A DNA stretch of 64,000 bases from Marinobacter sp. ANT_B65 (GTDB lineage: Bacteria; Pseudomonadota; Gammaproteobacteria; Pseudomonadales; Oleiphilaceae). The stretch lies in the NCBI RefSeq assembly GCF_002407605.1, contig NZ_NXGV01000002.1, forward strand, positions 435,645 to 499,644, written 5' to 3'. The notes under the pieces are model-generated. The model was not told the DNA's origin and ran no database searches. It saw only the letters and a program-made list of their open reading frames with translations. Made by a program: the position numbers and the translations under genes. Numbering within the stretch: position 1 is the stretch's first letter; each line of letters starts with the position of its first letter. Below, piece by piece: positions 24,326-34,395 of the stretch.

Positions 24326-25716
24326 CTCCGGGTGGCTTTCGGACGATAACGGAACAGCCTCCACCCCAGCAACAGACTGGCAGACGCCAGCCCTCCTGTC
24401 AGCCCCACCCAGAAGCCTGCGGCTCCCATGGCAGGGACAAGCAGACTGGTGAAGGCCAGGGTATAACCCAGCGGCAACCCCACGCCCCAGAACGAGAACA
24501 ACATGATCAGCATGGGAATGCCTGTATCTTTATAGCCTCTCAGGGCGCTGATACAGGTGATCTGGATAACATCTGCCACCTGGAAAATCGCTGCGAACAT
24601 CAATAATCGTATGGTAACTGCCTGAACGTCTGTATCGCTTGTGTAGAGAGCCGCAATACCTTCAGAGAAAATCAGTAAAAGAATGGCGAAGACCAGGGCT
24701 GTCGCAGACGCAAGAATCAGGGAGCTGCGGGAAATCAGGCGGGCAGTATCTGGCGCGCCGGCACCGATAAGAAAGCTGACTCTCAAGGTAAGCGCCATGC
24801 CGATGCTCAGCGGCAGCATGAACAGCAGAGACACAACGTTCAGTGCAATCTGGTGCCCGGCTACCACTACAGGGCCCAGTGGAGCAAGAAACAGTGCGAT
24901 TACCGAGAAAAGGCTGGCTTCCACAAAAATAGTGAACCCGATAGGTATGCCGATACTGAGAATGTAGCGGATCAGCGCCTTGTTGGGTTTTGCCCAGTCG
25001 GCAAACAGGTGAAACTGTTTGTAGAGCTGGCTGCGGCTCAGATAGACCAGCAGTGCAATTGCAGCTACGCCGTTCGAAACGGATGTTGCCCAGCCACAGC
25101 CAATGCCGCCCATGGCAGGCAGCCCGAGCTTGCCATAGATGAGTACGTAGTTGAGTGGCAGATTAATCAGCGTGCTCAGTATAGAGAACGCCATAATCAC
25201 TCGGGTATGTCCCAGGCCGTCAGTGAGCCCGCGGAGTGCAGTCATCAAGAGAAGAGCGGGAATGCCCCAGGCAAAGGCATTCAGGTAGCCCTGGGTGATG
25301 CCAGCGGTTCTGGCTTCCAGGTGCAGCCCGTCAAGAACCGGATGCACGTTGATCAGCAGCAGAATCATCACGATTGCGCCAGCACCGGCGATGTATAAGC
25401 CCTGCCAGGTAGCTGGCATGATTTTCTCTGGTGTCCGGGCGCCGTTATAACCGGAAATAATCGGTTGCAGCGCTCCAAGCATGCCGATAAAAAACAAAAA
25501 TAACGGCACCCATAAGCTGGCGCCAATACCCACACCCGCAAGATCTTCAGCGCTGGCATGACCTGCCATGACTGTGTCGATAACGCCGTTGGCCATCTGG
25601 GCAACCTGGGCAATCAGAATCGGCCCGCCAAGTATTGCCAGGGTCTTCCATTCTGTCAGGGTTCGTGAAACAAGAGATTTACGAACTTCGGGCAGTGGTT
25701 GGTGGGTTTCATCCAT
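24322..25716 (-). CDS. MATE-family efflux transporter (NorM-like)
   Basis: Inner-membrane drug/toxin antiporter of 464 residues with twelve predicted helices in two related halves (first half begins ILGGPILIAQVAQMANGVIDTVMAGHASAEDLAGVGIG; second half IGIPIGFTIFVEASLFSVIALFLAPLGPVVVAGHQIALN). The pattern is that of NorM-type MATE proteins driven by sodium or protons. The ribosome-binding site at 25716 is weak. It is convergent with the diguanylate cyclase gene with overlapping stops and divergent from the EamA gene (172 bases). Confidence 0.9.
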   Translation of the reverse strand: MDETHQPLPEVRKSLVSRTLTEWKTLAILGGPILIAQVAQMANGVIDTVMAGHASAEDLAGVGIGASLWVPLFLFFIGMLGALQPIISGYNGARTPEKIMPATWQGLYIAGAGAIVMILLLINVHPVLDGLHLEARTAGITQGYLNAFAWGIPALLLMTALRGLTDGLGHTRVIMAFSILSTLINLPLNYVLIYGKLGLPAMGGIGCGWATSVSNGVAAIALLVYLSRSQLYKQFHLFADWAKPNKALIRYILSIGIPIGFTIFVEASLFSVIALFLAPLGPVVVAGHQIALNVVSLLFMLPLSIGMALTLRVSFLIGAGAPDTARLISRSSLILASATALVFAILLLIFSEGIAALYTSDTDVQAVTIRLLMFAAIFQVADVIQITCISALRGYKDTGIPMLIMLFSFWGVGLPLGYTLAFTSLLVPAMGAAGFWVGLTGGLASASLLLGWRLFRYRPKATRS

Positions 25717-25888
25717 AAGGTGCTGTTCCGAAGGGCTGGAGCCAATAGGTATTCAAGGGTGGACACGCGGGCGAGACATGCTACCCGATTGTGAGGAGAC
25801 GCGTCATAGGGATTGCCACGTAAATGCACTGAAACCTGCCTGAAAACCCGTTAAAGTACGCGTCCTATTCATACGGATTGCGTTCATT

Positions 25889-26761
25889 ATGGGACTCCTG
25901 GTTTTTGTAACTGTCCTCTGGGCATTCTCATTCAGTCTGATTGGCGAGTTCCTCGCCGGACAGGTAGACAGCGACTTTGCAGTGCTCAGTCGTGTGTTAC
26001 TGGCAACCCTGATATTTCTGCCGTTTACCCGCTGGCGTGGTGTGCCTGGAGGGTTGAAGCTGGGTGTACTGGTTACAGGCATGCTGCAGTTTGGCATTAC
26101 CTATCTGTGCCTGTACCGCTCGTTCAGCTATCTGACTGTTCCGGAAGTTCTGTTATTCACAATATTCACGCCTCTGTATGTAACCCTGATTGACGATGCC
26201 CTGTCCCGCCGGTTTTCGCCGGTTGCTCTGGTTGCAGCAGCAATAGCTACGGTTGGTGCCGGCATAATACGTTACGACGGCCTGGGCGAAGATTTTATAA
26301 CCGGCTTCCTGTTACTGCAGGTTGCGAATTTCACCTTTGCTGCAGGCCAGGTGGGCTACAAACACGTTATGCAGCACTACCCGACTGATGTGCCGGCGTA
26401 TCGCACATTTGGCTACTTCTTTATCGGTGCGCTGATCATCGCACTGCCGTCTTTTATTGTGTTCGGCAACGCCGAGCGGCTTCCGTCAACGGCCCTGCAA
26501 TGGGGCATCCTGCTGTGGTTGGGCCTGGCAGCTTCAGGGTTTGGTCTGTTCCTGTGGAACCGCGGTGCCTGCCGTGTTGATGCGGGCACGCTCGCTATTA
26601 TGAATAATGTTCTGGTGCCTGCCGGACTGCTGGTCAATCTGCTGATCTGGAGCCGGGACGCTGACCTGTTGCGGCTGGCAATGGGTGGAGCTGTGATAGC
26701 GCTTTCACTCTGGGTAAATGCCCGTCTTCACCCCCGCGCCCGGTTGAACGGAGCAGCATGA
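25889..26761 (+). CDS. EamA/DMT-superfamily transporter
   Basis: A 290-residue membrane protein with ten predicted helices in two EamA repeats (residues 1-135 and 145-280), of the RarD/YedA-like drug/metabolite transporter group. Motifs include LYRSFSYLTVPEVLLFTIFTPLYVTLIDD at the end of the first repeat and WGILLWLGLAASGFGLFLWNRG in the second. Members move amino acids or other small metabolites out of or into the cell; the substrate cannot be told. A single gene with no evident operon partner. Confidence 0.85.
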   Translation: MGLLVFVTVLWAFSFSLIGEFLAGQVDSDFAVLSRVLLATLIFLPFTRWRGVPGGLKLGVLVTGMLQFGITYLCLYRSFSYLTVPEVLLFTIFTPLYVTLIDDALSRRFSPVALVAAAIATVGAGIIRYDGLGEDFITGFLLLQVANFTFAAGQVGYKHVMQHYPTDVPAYRTFGYFFIGALIIALPSFIVFGNAERLPSTALQWGILLWLGLAASGFGLFLWNRGACRVDAGTLAIMNNVLVPAGLLVNLLIWSRDADLLRLAMGGAVIALSLWVNARLHPRARLNGAA

Positions 26762-26909
26762 GTGCGGGTGCCAGCCATAGTAGAGGGGCCGTTGCAGATA
26801 AATTCTTTTACCCGGTTTTACTTTTGACGAATATCAAAAATGTGGCTGTATGTATATTGTGTAACAAAATTTGCACTTCCCTTACAGCCATAAGTAACAG
26901 GCACATGAT

Positions 26910-28484
26910 ATGCGCACTAACCTACCCGTAACCCAGCATGAAGTTAAAATGCGCACGGGCGGCCGGCTAATTACCACCACCGACCTCAAAGGCGTTATTA
27001 CCTACTGCAATGAAGAGTTCGCAGAGATTAGTGGCTTCTCTGAGACAGAGCTGATTGGTCAGGCTCATAACATCATTCGCCATCCGGACATGCCGCAAGC
27101 TGTGTTCAGGGATATGTGGCAGTACCTCAACGCAGGCAAGGCCTGGATGGGTATTGTTAAAAACCGTGCAAAGAATGGCGACCACTACTGGGTGAGCGCA
27201 TACGTAACTCCTATCCGGGAAAATGGCCAGATGGTTGGCTATGAATCGGTTCGTGTAGAGCCGGCCCGGGACGACATAGTCCGGGCCGAGAAACTCTACG
27301 CACGGATAGCTGCGGACAAGTCAGTTCTGACCACAGGGAACCGTATACAGTCAGCATTGAAGTCCGGATGGCCCCTGCTTCTGTCTCTGGTTCTGAGTTT
27401 CATTGCACTTGGGGTTGAGAAATACTGGGTAGCTGCCGGGCTGATTGTAGCCGGCCATCTGTTGGGTGCATTCCTCGTTCAAAAGTCTTTGACTGACCGG
27501 CTCAGGCGTCTCATGGAGATTCGTCCGGGCGGCTATCATGATCCGGTTGTCGCCCGTACCTACAGCAATGAGTCGGGAATCTTCTCGCAACTGGCGCTCT
27601 TGTTGATCAGCGAGGACGCACGGATTCGCACTGCGCTTGCCCGTATAGATGATCAGGCAGAGCTGCTTTATGAGCAGGCCCGTGCTTCTCACGAATATAT
27701 CAGCAGCGGTGCCCAGGCTATTTGCCGCCAGCGCGCTGAAACGGATCAGACGGCCTCGGCTATTACAGAGATGGCGGCATCCATTCAGGAAGTGACAGAG
27801 TCCATGCTGGGCAATGCCCGGGCAGCCGAAGAGGCCGATCGCCTTGCTGTAATTGGTAGTGAACGCAGCTCAGAAGCGCTGGTTGCGATCGAACAACTGG
27901 TTACCCGTGTGAATGGGATTGGTCAGACCATCAGCGCCCTGGGCGAGTCCACCAGAAGCATTGGTGAGGCTGCCAGTTTGATTTCCGAAATTGCAGACCA
28001 GACGAACCTGCTGGCTCTGAACGCGGCAATTGAAGCTGCCCGCGCGGGTGAGCAGGGCCGGGGATTCGCCGTTGTTGCTGACGAGGTACGTTCGCTGGCC
28101 AGCCGTACCCGGGAGTCCACAGTGCGTATTCAGGAAGTTATTGACGACTTCCGGTTACAGGTGGATTCGGCTGTTCAGGCCATGCAGGACGGAGAGTCAG
28201 TTGCCGGGCAGGGGCTGGAGAAAGTGCGTGAGGCCGAGAACTCTCTGCGAGACATAGTTACGTCCATCAAAACGATTTCTGACAGTTTTATCAGCATGTC
28301 GGCAGCATTTGAGGAACAGAATCAGGTATCTGAGGAAATCAATCGCCAGATTATCAATATCGCCGAACTTGCGGATCACAGTGAAGAGCAGGCTTCTTCA
28401 GCCAGACAGAGCAGCGATCACCTCAGTGCTATGTCCCGGGGGCTGAAGGGTCTGGTTTCGCGCTTTCTCAGGAAAACCGATTAA
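26910..28484 (+). CDS. Aer-like methyl-accepting chemotaxis protein with PAS domain
   Basis: A 524-residue energy-taxis type receptor. The N-terminal PAS domain (about 10-115) contains [17 protein letters not shown] and [22 protein letters not shown], nearly the FAD-binding PAS of Aer; then one hydrophobic membrane hairpin (about 152-188), and the cytoplasmic methyl-accepting domain with the hairpin tip [37 protein letters not shown]. It should report redox or oxygen state to the chemotaxis kinase CheA. The gap before it (26762-26909) is AT-rich and probably holds its promoter. A stand-alone gene. Confidence 0.92.
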   Translation: MRTNLPVTQHEVKMRTGGRLITTTDLKGVITYCNEEFAEISGFSETELIGQAHNIIRHPDMPQAVFRDMWQYLNAGKAWMGIVKNRAKNGDHYWVSAYVTPIRENGQMVGYESVRVEPARDDIVRAEKLYARIAADKSVLTTGNRIQSALKSGWPLLLSLVLSFIALGVEKYWVAAGLIVAGHLLGAFLVQKSLTDRLRRLMEIRPGGYHDPVVARTYSNESGIFSQLALLLISEDARIRTALARIDDQAELLYEQARASHEYISSGAQAICRQRAETDQTASAITEMAASIQEVTESMLGNARAAEEADRLAVIGSERSSEALVAIEQLVTRVNGIGQTISALGESTRSIGEAASLISEIADQTNLLALNAAIEAARAGEQGRGFAVVADEVRSLASRTRESTVRIQEVIDDFRLQVDSAVQAMQDGESVAGQGLEKVREAENSLRDIVTSIKTISDSFISMSAAFEEQNQVSEEINRQIINIAELADHSEEQASSARQSSDHLSAMSRGLKGLVSRFLRKTD

Positions 28485-28628
28485 GCAGGCCGGATTCGTT
28501 GTTTGCAAGGAAGCTGTTGCCGGTGCTGGCATCCCCGCGCCAGTGCTGGCAGAATCTCCCCCCATTCGCCGGGGAGCACTTGCAGAGCAGCTCCTCCTAT
28601 TCTTTGATTCAAAGCACAGATACATACC

Positions 28629-30026
28629 ATGACTCAGTTCAATCCGGCCCCGGAGAGTGACTCCGGGGTGTCTCGCGGCCTTTGGTCTTCCCGTTTTGCC
28701 TTTATTCTCGCAGCCACAGGCTCGGCCGTTGGGCTCGGCAACATATGGAAGTTTCCTTATGTGACAGGTGAGAACGGGGGCGGAGCATTCGTTCTGGTTT
28801 ACCTCCTGTGTATCGCCATTATTGGTGTGCCCATCATGATGGCGGAAGTATTTGTTGGTCGCAGTGGTCGTCATAACCCGATTACCAGCATGCGCCTGGT
28901 TGCTGTGCGTAACCTCAGCTCACCAGCATGGCGTATTTCTGCGATTATTGGCATGATCGCGGCTTTTGCAATTCTGTCCTTCTACTCTGTTATTGGTGGC
29001 TGGGCTGCTTCTTATATTGGCCATGCGGCTATGGGTGACTTCACCGGGGGTACTGCTGACTCTATAGGTGAACTGTTCAGCGCCCTTCTGGCCAGCCCTG
29101 AGCAACTTCTTGCCTGGCACACGTTGTTTATGGCACTGGTCATTCTGGTTGTATCCCGCGGTCTGAAAGGTGGTCTGGAGCGCGCAGTCACTATTCTGAT
29201 GCCGGCGCTTTTCGTACTGCTTATTATTGCGGTGGGTTATGCCACAACTACGGGGCATTTTGGTGAGGCTGTGAGTTTCCTGTTTACCCCTGACTTTGGT
29301 GCGCTGACCATCAATGGTGTGCTGATTGCACTGGGTCATGCCTTTTTTACCCTCAGTCTGGGCATGGCCATCATGATGGCCTACGGTTCTTATCTGGGGA
29401 GTGATGTGGCTATAGGGCGCACTGCGGTCAGTATTGCACTGATGGACACAGTGGTTGCTCTCCTTGCTGGCCTGGCCATTTTCCCGGTGGTCTTTGCCAA
29501 CGGACTTGAGGCCAGTGCCGGCCCTGGTCTTATCTTCCAGACTCTGCCTCTGGCGTTTGGCAACATGCCCATGGGCAGCCTGTTTGGAGCCCTGTTCTTT
29601 ATCCTGCTGCTGTTTGCGGCCTGGACTTCCGGCATTTCTCTGCTGGAGCCGGTTGTTGAGTGGGTAGAGGAAAATTCAGGTATGGGGCGTTCAGGCAGTG
29701 CCATTGTCGTCGGCGTACTCTGCTGGTTGCTGGGTGTTGCGTCTATTCTGTCACTGAACGTGTGGTCTGATGTTACGCCATTGGCGATGTTCGAGCGTTT
29801 TGAAGGGAAAACCATTTTTGATTTGCTCGACTTCTTTACCGCCAACATTCTGCTCCCCTTGTCAGGGTTGCTGACGGCCATTTTTGTGGGCTGGTTTGTA
29901 GCGAAGGAATCACTGAAAGCCGATCTGGACCTGAGCGATGGTGCATTCGCGTTGTGGCTTACTTTGTTGCGCTTCGCGACTCCAGTAGCGGTAGTGATTG
30001 TGTTTATTTATAACCTGCTGGCTTAA
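28629..30026 (+). CDS. sodium-dependent transporter (NSS/SNF family)
   Basis: Inner-membrane symporter of 465 residues with about eleven helices, of the neurotransmitter:sodium symporter family (LeuT/MhsT/Tyt1 relatives). The first helix has the conserved SRFAFILAATGSAVGLGNIWKFPYVTGENGGGAFVLVYLL, which makes the sodium and substrate site; helix 6 region TLSLGMAIMMAYGSYL also fits. The substrate is most likely an amino acid. No strong ribosome-binding site is visible before ATG 28629. A hairpin CTCCCC/GGGGAG at 28556-28576 lies between this gene and the chemoreceptor. The gene ends at a strong terminator. Confidence 0.92.
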   Translation: MTQFNPAPESDSGVSRGLWSSRFAFILAATGSAVGLGNIWKFPYVTGENGGGAFVLVYLLCIAIIGVPIMMAEVFVGRSGRHNPITSMRLVAVRNLSSPAWRISAIIGMIAAFAILSFYSVIGGWAASYIGHAAMGDFTGGTADSIGELFSALLASPEQLLAWHTLFMALVILVVSRGLKGGLERAVTILMPALFVLLIIAVGYATTTGHFGEAVSFLFTPDFGALTINGVLIALGHAFFTLSLGMAIMMAYGSYLGSDVAIGRTAVSIALMDTVVALLAGLAIFPVVFANGLEASAGPGLIFQTLPLAFGNMPMGSLFGALFFILLLFAAWTSGISLLEPVVEWVEENSGMGRSGSAIVVGVLCWLLGVASILSLNVWSDVTPLAMFERFEGKTIFDLLDFFTANILLPLSGLLTAIFVGWFVAKESLKADLDLSDGAFALWLTLLRFATPVAVVIVFIYNLLA

Positions 30027-30033
30027 AGCAGCG

Positions 30034-30075
30034 AAAAAAAGCCCGGCAGGCAGTGATGCTCTCCGGGCTTTTTTT
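30034..30075. terminator. bidirectional rho-independent terminator
   Basis: The stem AAAAAAAGCCCGG (30034-30046) pairs with CCGGGCTTTTTTT (30063-30075) around a 16-base loop. It has a T run on the plus strand and, through the A run, also on the minus strand, so it can end both the sodium-dependent transporter gene and the convergent small gene at 30087. Confidence 0.93.
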
Positions 30076-30086
30076 ATGGGCGGGAT

Positions 30087-30677
30087 TTAGTCTTCTTCGT
30101 AATCTGTTGCGGTCCGCAAAGCTTGCAGATGGGGCTTGATGGCTTCGATATCGGCAGAAGGTATGTCAGTGGCTTGTTGCATTTGGCTTATAGAGGTTTT
30201 TATTGAATCCCGCATCAACGCCTTTTGCTCAGCGGTTATATGAGGGTTTTTCTCGACCTCGGCCAGCATGTTCTCCATCTCCTCCCTGAACTTCGGGCTC
30301 TGGTTCGATATTTCGAGCGCGATCCAGGCGCCGTAGATCCGGTCGCCTGTGGCTGCCCACTCTGATATGTCGCTGAAGCCATTGTCCTGAACAAGGTTCT
30401 CCAGGCGGTCGTACACCTCCTCGCCTTCGAGTTCTTCAATGGAGGAGGACAATATCCGGGAAAGATCAGGGGCTCTGGTGCTTTGCTGGTCAACCACCTC
30501 CTCAAACTCCGATTCCATAGCCTGGACTTTTTCCAGCGTCTTGATGAAAGCGCGGATTGTATTATCAGTAAGCTTCTCTGCGTGAGCGTTGAATGACATG
30601 AGGGATAATATCAGCGCCAGCATGACACTCAGCTGGCGTGCATGGGAGTAGTGAAAGTGGGGGGGGATTATGTGCAT
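30087..30677 (-). CDS. small exported hypothetical protein
   Basis: A 196-residue protein with an N-terminal signal peptide (QLSVMLALILSLMSFNAHA) and a helical, strongly acidic mature part with many Glu, Gln and Met and no Cys; it probably stays in the periplasm. I do not recognise a named function. ATG 30677 is preferred because CAAGGAGAG precedes it, even though this leaves a rather long His-rich n-region; ATG 30623 would give a shorter signal peptide. Convergent with the NSS transporter and divergent from the response regulator. Confidence 0.65.
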   Translation of the reverse strand: MHIIPPHFHYSHARQLSVMLALILSLMSFNAHAEKLTDNTIRAFIKTLEKVQAMESEFEEVVDQQSTRAPDLSRILSSSIEELEGEEVYDRLENLVQDNGFSDISEWAATGDRIYGAWIALEISNQSPKFREEMENMLAEVEKNPHITAEQKALMRDSIKTSISQMQQATDIPSADIEAIKPHLQALRTATDYEED

Positions 30678-30870
30678 CGGGCTCTCCTTGTTAGCCTGTT
30701 TCCGGGTCCATCTGTCCGGAAGTCTTTTAATCGTTGATCCAGAATAACCAAAATACCAGGTATCTGCTTCCTGTTATGGAGTTCTGGTGTGACAGATTCG
30801 TGAAGTTTTCGCGTTAGACTGAGAACAGGAGTCCCAGCATGACGGGCTACTTTATTGTACAGCCAGACAA

Positions 30871-31587
30871 ATGAGCCAGAACATCATGACACGAACAATA
30901 CTGATTGTTGAAGACAACCCCGGGATAGGTGAGTTGGTTAGTATGCAGGTCAAGGACCTGGATATGGAGCCGGTTCTGGTGGGGCGTGGGGATGATGGCC
31001 TTGAGAGGTTTCGTCAGGGTGGTATAGATCTGGTTGTTCTTGATCTGATGCTGCCGGGGCTTGACGGCCTCTCAGTATGCCGGGAAATTCGTGCGATCCC
31101 GGGCTATGTTCCAGTGCTCATGCTGACCGCCAAAAGTACAGAGCTGGATCGGGTGCTTGGCCTGGAGATGGGGGCAGATGACTACCTGACCAAGCCTTTC
31201 AGCGTGGCTGAGCTTTCCGCCCGGATCAAAGCCTTGTTCCGCCGGGTAGATGCACTTTCTTCTCGCAGTTCCGAGCAGTCAGAAGCTGAAGAGGTGGATG
31301 TTGACGGACTCCGGATAGATCCTGTGCGGCGGCGGGTGTCTGTTCATGGCAAGGAAGCAGAGCTTACGGCCCGTGAGTTTGACCTGCTCTGGCATTTTGC
31401 CTGCCACCGGGGGCGTGTATTCAGTCGGGCACAGTTGCTGGATGCGGTGTGGGGGTATAACCATGAGGGCTATGAGCACACAGTGAATACTCACATAAAC
31501 CGCTTGCGCAACAAAATCGAAACCAATCCGGCAGAGCCTCTGTACGTGCAGACGGTCTGGGGTGTTGGTTACCGGTTTATGGACTGA
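30871..31587 (+). CDS. OmpR-family response regulator
   Basis: A 238-residue transcription factor: receiver domain (residues 9-125) with phosphoacceptor Asp58 in LVVLDLMLPG, the Lys of LTKPFS and acidic pocket ED at 14-15; winged-helix DNA-binding domain (about 145-238) ending RLRNKIETNPAEPLYVQTVWGVGYRF. The cognate kinase follows after three bases. ATG 30871 and ATG 30886 are both possible starts. The target genes are not known; msrAB directly downstream of the pair, 78 bases away, is a natural candidate. Confidence 0.92.
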   Translation: MSQNIMTRTILIVEDNPGIGELVSMQVKDLDMEPVLVGRGDDGLERFRQGGIDLVVLDLMLPGLDGLSVCREIRAIPGYVPVLMLTAKSTELDRVLGLEMGADDYLTKPFSVAELSARIKALFRRVDALSSRSSEQSEAEEVDVDGLRIDPVRRRVSVHGKEAELTAREFDLLWHFACHRGRVFSRAQLLDAVWGYNHEGYEHTVNTHINRLRNKIETNPAEPLYVQTVWGVGYRFMD

Positions 31588-31590
31588 TCC

Positions 31591-33096
31591 ATGACACGAC
31601 CTTTGTTCCAGACACTGTATGCGCGCCTGGCCCTTGGCCTGTTTCTGCTGCTGGTCATTGTTGGCGGGCTGTTTACTGTGCTCAGCCTCTACTCCGTACG
31701 TGAATACAGTGCAGCCGTGAGCCAGGAACTTAACCGTGATCTGGCCAGTAACCTGGTTTCAGACCGCAACCTGGTCACCGATGGGCAGATCAATCACAGC
31801 GAGCTTAAGCGCCTGTTCGATCTGTATATGAGCATCAATCCCAGTATCGAGATATACCTGCTGGATAATGACGGGCGCATTCTTTCCTATTCTGCAAGTC
31901 CGGCCAAAATCAAACGTAAGCACGTATCTCTGGAGCCTGTTCACAGGTTACTTGAGAACCCGGATGCCTACCCTCTACAGGGCGATGACCCGCGCAGTCA
32001 TGACCGTCACAAGGTGTTTTCTGTCACTCAGGTACCTGACGCCGAGAATCCCACGGGTTATCTGTACGTTGTGCTGCGTGGCGAGGAATATGACTTTGCT
32101 GAAAGCATGGTACACAGTGATCGCTTGCTGCAGATGGGCGGTGGGGCTCTGGCAATCAGCCTCTTCGTCGGGCTTCTGGCAGGCCTTTTGTTTTTCCGGC
32201 TTCTGACACGACGACTGTCGCGGCTTACGGCCCGTGTGGAGGCTTTTGAGGCAGGGGTAAAGAATGCTGAAGACACGGACGCTGCGGGCGATGCTGGTGT
32301 TCCCGGTGATGATGTAGATTATCTGTCAGCCCGGTTTGATCAGATGGCAGCCCGCATTGCCGGGCAACTGGTGTTGCTCAAAGATAAAGATCATCAGCGC
32401 CGCCAGTTGGTGGCCCAGGTGTCCCATGATTTGCGCACACCGCTGGCGTCGATTCAGGGATATCTGGAAACCCTGGGGATGAAACAGCAGGAGCTGAGCC
32501 CTGACGAGCGCCGGCGGTTTCTGAACGTGGCTCTCGCTGAAACCCTTCGGCTCAGCAAGCTGGTCGACGAACTCTTCGAACTGGCTGCCCTGGATGCCCG
32601 CGAACGGCAACCTTTTGCAGAGCCGTTCATGCCGGCGGAACTGCTGCACGATGTGGTGCAAAAGCACAGGCCGAAGGCAGAACAGGCAGGTGTTACGCTT
32701 AATATCGTCACTGTTCAGCCGGCAATGGTGCATGCAGATATCGCGATGACGGAGCGGGTGCTGGATAACCTGATTGGTAACGCTGTGGATCATTCGCCGG
32801 CGGGTGCAGAGGTAAAACTGAGCGTGACAGCAGACAACTGCGGGGTTGAAATCTGCGTTCGGGATGCTGGCGAAGGAATCGGGCAACAGGATATTGATCA
32901 CGTGTTTGACCCGTTTTATCAGGCGCCGGGTGCCAGCCGCAGTGGGCATGCCGGGCTGGGACTGGCAATCGCGCGCAGGATGGCAGAGTTGCAACAGGGC
33001 AGGGTCTCTGTAGAAAGCCAGCCTGGAGAGGGTGCAGAGTTCCGTTTCTGGTTGCCGCTCGCTGATTCAGCGGCAAAAGAATCCACAGAGTTATAG
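31591..33096 (+). CDS. sensor histidine kinase (HAMP, EnvZ-like)
   Basis: A 501-residue membrane kinase. Two membrane helices (about 8-32 and 182-207) flank a periplasmic domain; a HAMP segment follows (RLLTRRLSRLTARVEAFEAG), then the phospho-acceptor box QVSHDLRTPLASIQGYLETL with His279, and the ATPase domain with N box NLIGNAVDHSP, G1 DAGEGI, F box FDPFY and G2 [13 protein letters not shown]. Partner of the response regulator just upstream. Signal unknown; the next gene makes a periplasmic methionine sulfoxide reductase, which hints at envelope oxidation or chlorine stress, but this is only context. Confidence 0.9.
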   Translation: MTRPLFQTLYARLALGLFLLLVIVGGLFTVLSLYSVREYSAAVSQELNRDLASNLVSDRNLVTDGQINHSELKRLFDLYMSINPSIEIYLLDNDGRILSYSASPAKIKRKHVSLEPVHRLLENPDAYPLQGDDPRSHDRHKVFSVTQVPDAENPTGYLYVVLRGEEYDFAESMVHSDRLLQMGGGALAISLFVGLLAGLLFFRLLTRRLSRLTARVEAFEAGVKNAEDTDAAGDAGVPGDDVDYLSARFDQMAARIAGQLVLLKDKDHQRRQLVAQVSHDLRTPLASIQGYLETLGMKQQELSPDERRRFLNVALAETLRLSKLVDELFELAALDARERQPFAEPFMPAELLHDVVQKHRPKAEQAGVTLNIVTVQPAMVHADIAMTERVLDNLIGNAVDHSPAGAEVKLSVTADNCGVEICVRDAGEGIGQQDIDHVFDPFYQAPGASRSGHAGLGLAIARRMAELQQGRVSVESQPGEGAEFRFWLPLADSAAKESTEL

Positions 33097-33174
33097 ATTC
33101 GTAAGAATTAGAGAACGTTTTGGTGAAGTCACAGCGATAGGATGGCTTACGATCTTACTCTCAGGAGAGTTGTT

Positions 33175-34374
33175 ATGAACCGAAAAACATTTGCTATGGT
33201 CGCCGCGCTGTTTATTGCGGCTACCAGTGCCTTCTATGCCGCTGTTGCCTCGGCTGAGAAGACCGGGGTCAGTGCCAGTGAGTATGCGCCATCAGATCCT
33301 GGCCTTAAGGTTGCGACCTTTGCTGGCGGCTGTTTCTGGTGTGTTGAAGCTGGGTACGAGAAGATCCCCGGCGTGGTAGAAGCCGTTTCCGGCTATGCCG
33401 GAGGAGATGAAACCAGCCCCACCTATAAGCAGGTGGCTTCCGGCAGCACCGGACACACAGAAGCTGTACAGGTTTACTACGACCCGAAAGAGATTACTTA
33501 TGAAGGCTTGCTGCAGGGCCTTTGGAGAATAATGAACCCGACAGATGCCAACGGCCAGTTTGTTGACCGTGGCAGGCAATATCGCCCGGCGATTTTCTAC
33601 CATAATGACGAGCAGAAGCGTCTGGCAGAAGTGGCGAAAAAAGAGCTGCAGGCCTCAGGTCTTTATGAGAAGCCGGTAACCATCGAGGTCACCCCCTTCA
33701 AGACCTTTTATGCCGCAGAGAAGTACCACCAGGATTACTACAAAAAGAATCCTGTACGCTACAAGTTTTACACCCATAACTCTGGCCGTTACCAGTTCAT
33801 CGAGAAGGTTTATGGTGAGAACTATGAGCTTGATTTCAGCCAGTTCAAGCCAGATGGCATGACTTCGGATGCTATGGAAACAGGTTCCGGAGATGGCCAT
33901 GCGGGCGTCAGCGGATTTGATCCGGAAACCTTCGTCAAGCCGGGATCAGAAACCCTGAAACAGCAACTGACCAGCACCCAGTATGAGGTAAGCCAGAACG
34001 ACGGCACCGAACGGGCCTTCAGCAACCCGTACTGGGATAACAAGCGCCCCGGAATTTACGTGGATATTGTTTCAGGCGAACCGCTGTTCTCCTCACGGGA
34101 CAAGTATAAATCCGGTACCGGCTGGCCCAGTTTTACCCGCCCGTTGAGCGCGGACATGGTTGTGGAGAAAGACGATAGCAGTTTTTTCATGACACGCACT
34201 GAAATACGCAGTCGTTATGCCGATTCACACCTGGGGCACCTGTTCAACGATGGCCCGGCACCTACTGGTTTGCGTTACTGCATGAACTCAGCGGCCATGA
34301 AGTTCATCGCTCTGGAAGACATGGCTGAGGCCGGGTACGGCGACTGGATCGCGGAAGTGGAAGCTTCGGAGTAA
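33175..34374 (+). CDS. msrAB: bifunctional periplasmic peptide methionine sulfoxide reductase MsrAB
   Basis: A 399-residue fusion that repairs both stereoisomers of oxidised methionine in proteins. A signal peptide or anchor ([20 protein letters not shown]) sends it to the envelope. The MsrA domain (about 45-205) has the catalytic GCFWC with Cys53; the MsrB domain (about 255-390) has [10 protein letters not shown] and RYCMN with catalytic Cys369. The CxxC pairs that bind structural zinc in many MsrB proteins are absent (SGEPLF instead of CGQ type), as in PilB-like fusions. CAGGAGAG precedes ATG 33175. Located just after a two-component system, 78 bases away. Confidence 0.93.
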   Translation: MNRKTFAMVAALFIAATSAFYAAVASAEKTGVSASEYAPSDPGLKVATFAGGCFWCVEAGYEKIPGVVEAVSGYAGGDETSPTYKQVASGSTGHTEAVQVYYDPKEITYEGLLQGLWRIMNPTDANGQFVDRGRQYRPAIFYHNDEQKRLAEVAKKELQASGLYEKPVTIEVTPFKTFYAAEKYHQDYYKKNPVRYKFYTHNSGRYQFIEKVYGENYELDFSQFKPDGMTSDAMETGSGDGHAGVSGFDPETFVKPGSETLKQQLTSTQYEVSQNDGTERAFSNPYWDNKRPGIYVDIVSGEPLFSSRDKYKSGTGWPSFTRPLSADMVVEKDDSSFFMTRTEIRSRYADSHLGHLFNDGPAPTGLRYCMNSAAMKFIALEDMAEAGYGDWIAEVEASE

Positions 34375-34395
34375 AAGCAAAGCCTGAGGCCTTCC

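Noticed and set aside
28520..28580. Short direct repeats TGCTGGCA and a CTCCCC/GGGGAG hairpin
   Set aside because: Short and likely by chance; mentioned only as content of the gap before the NSS transporter.
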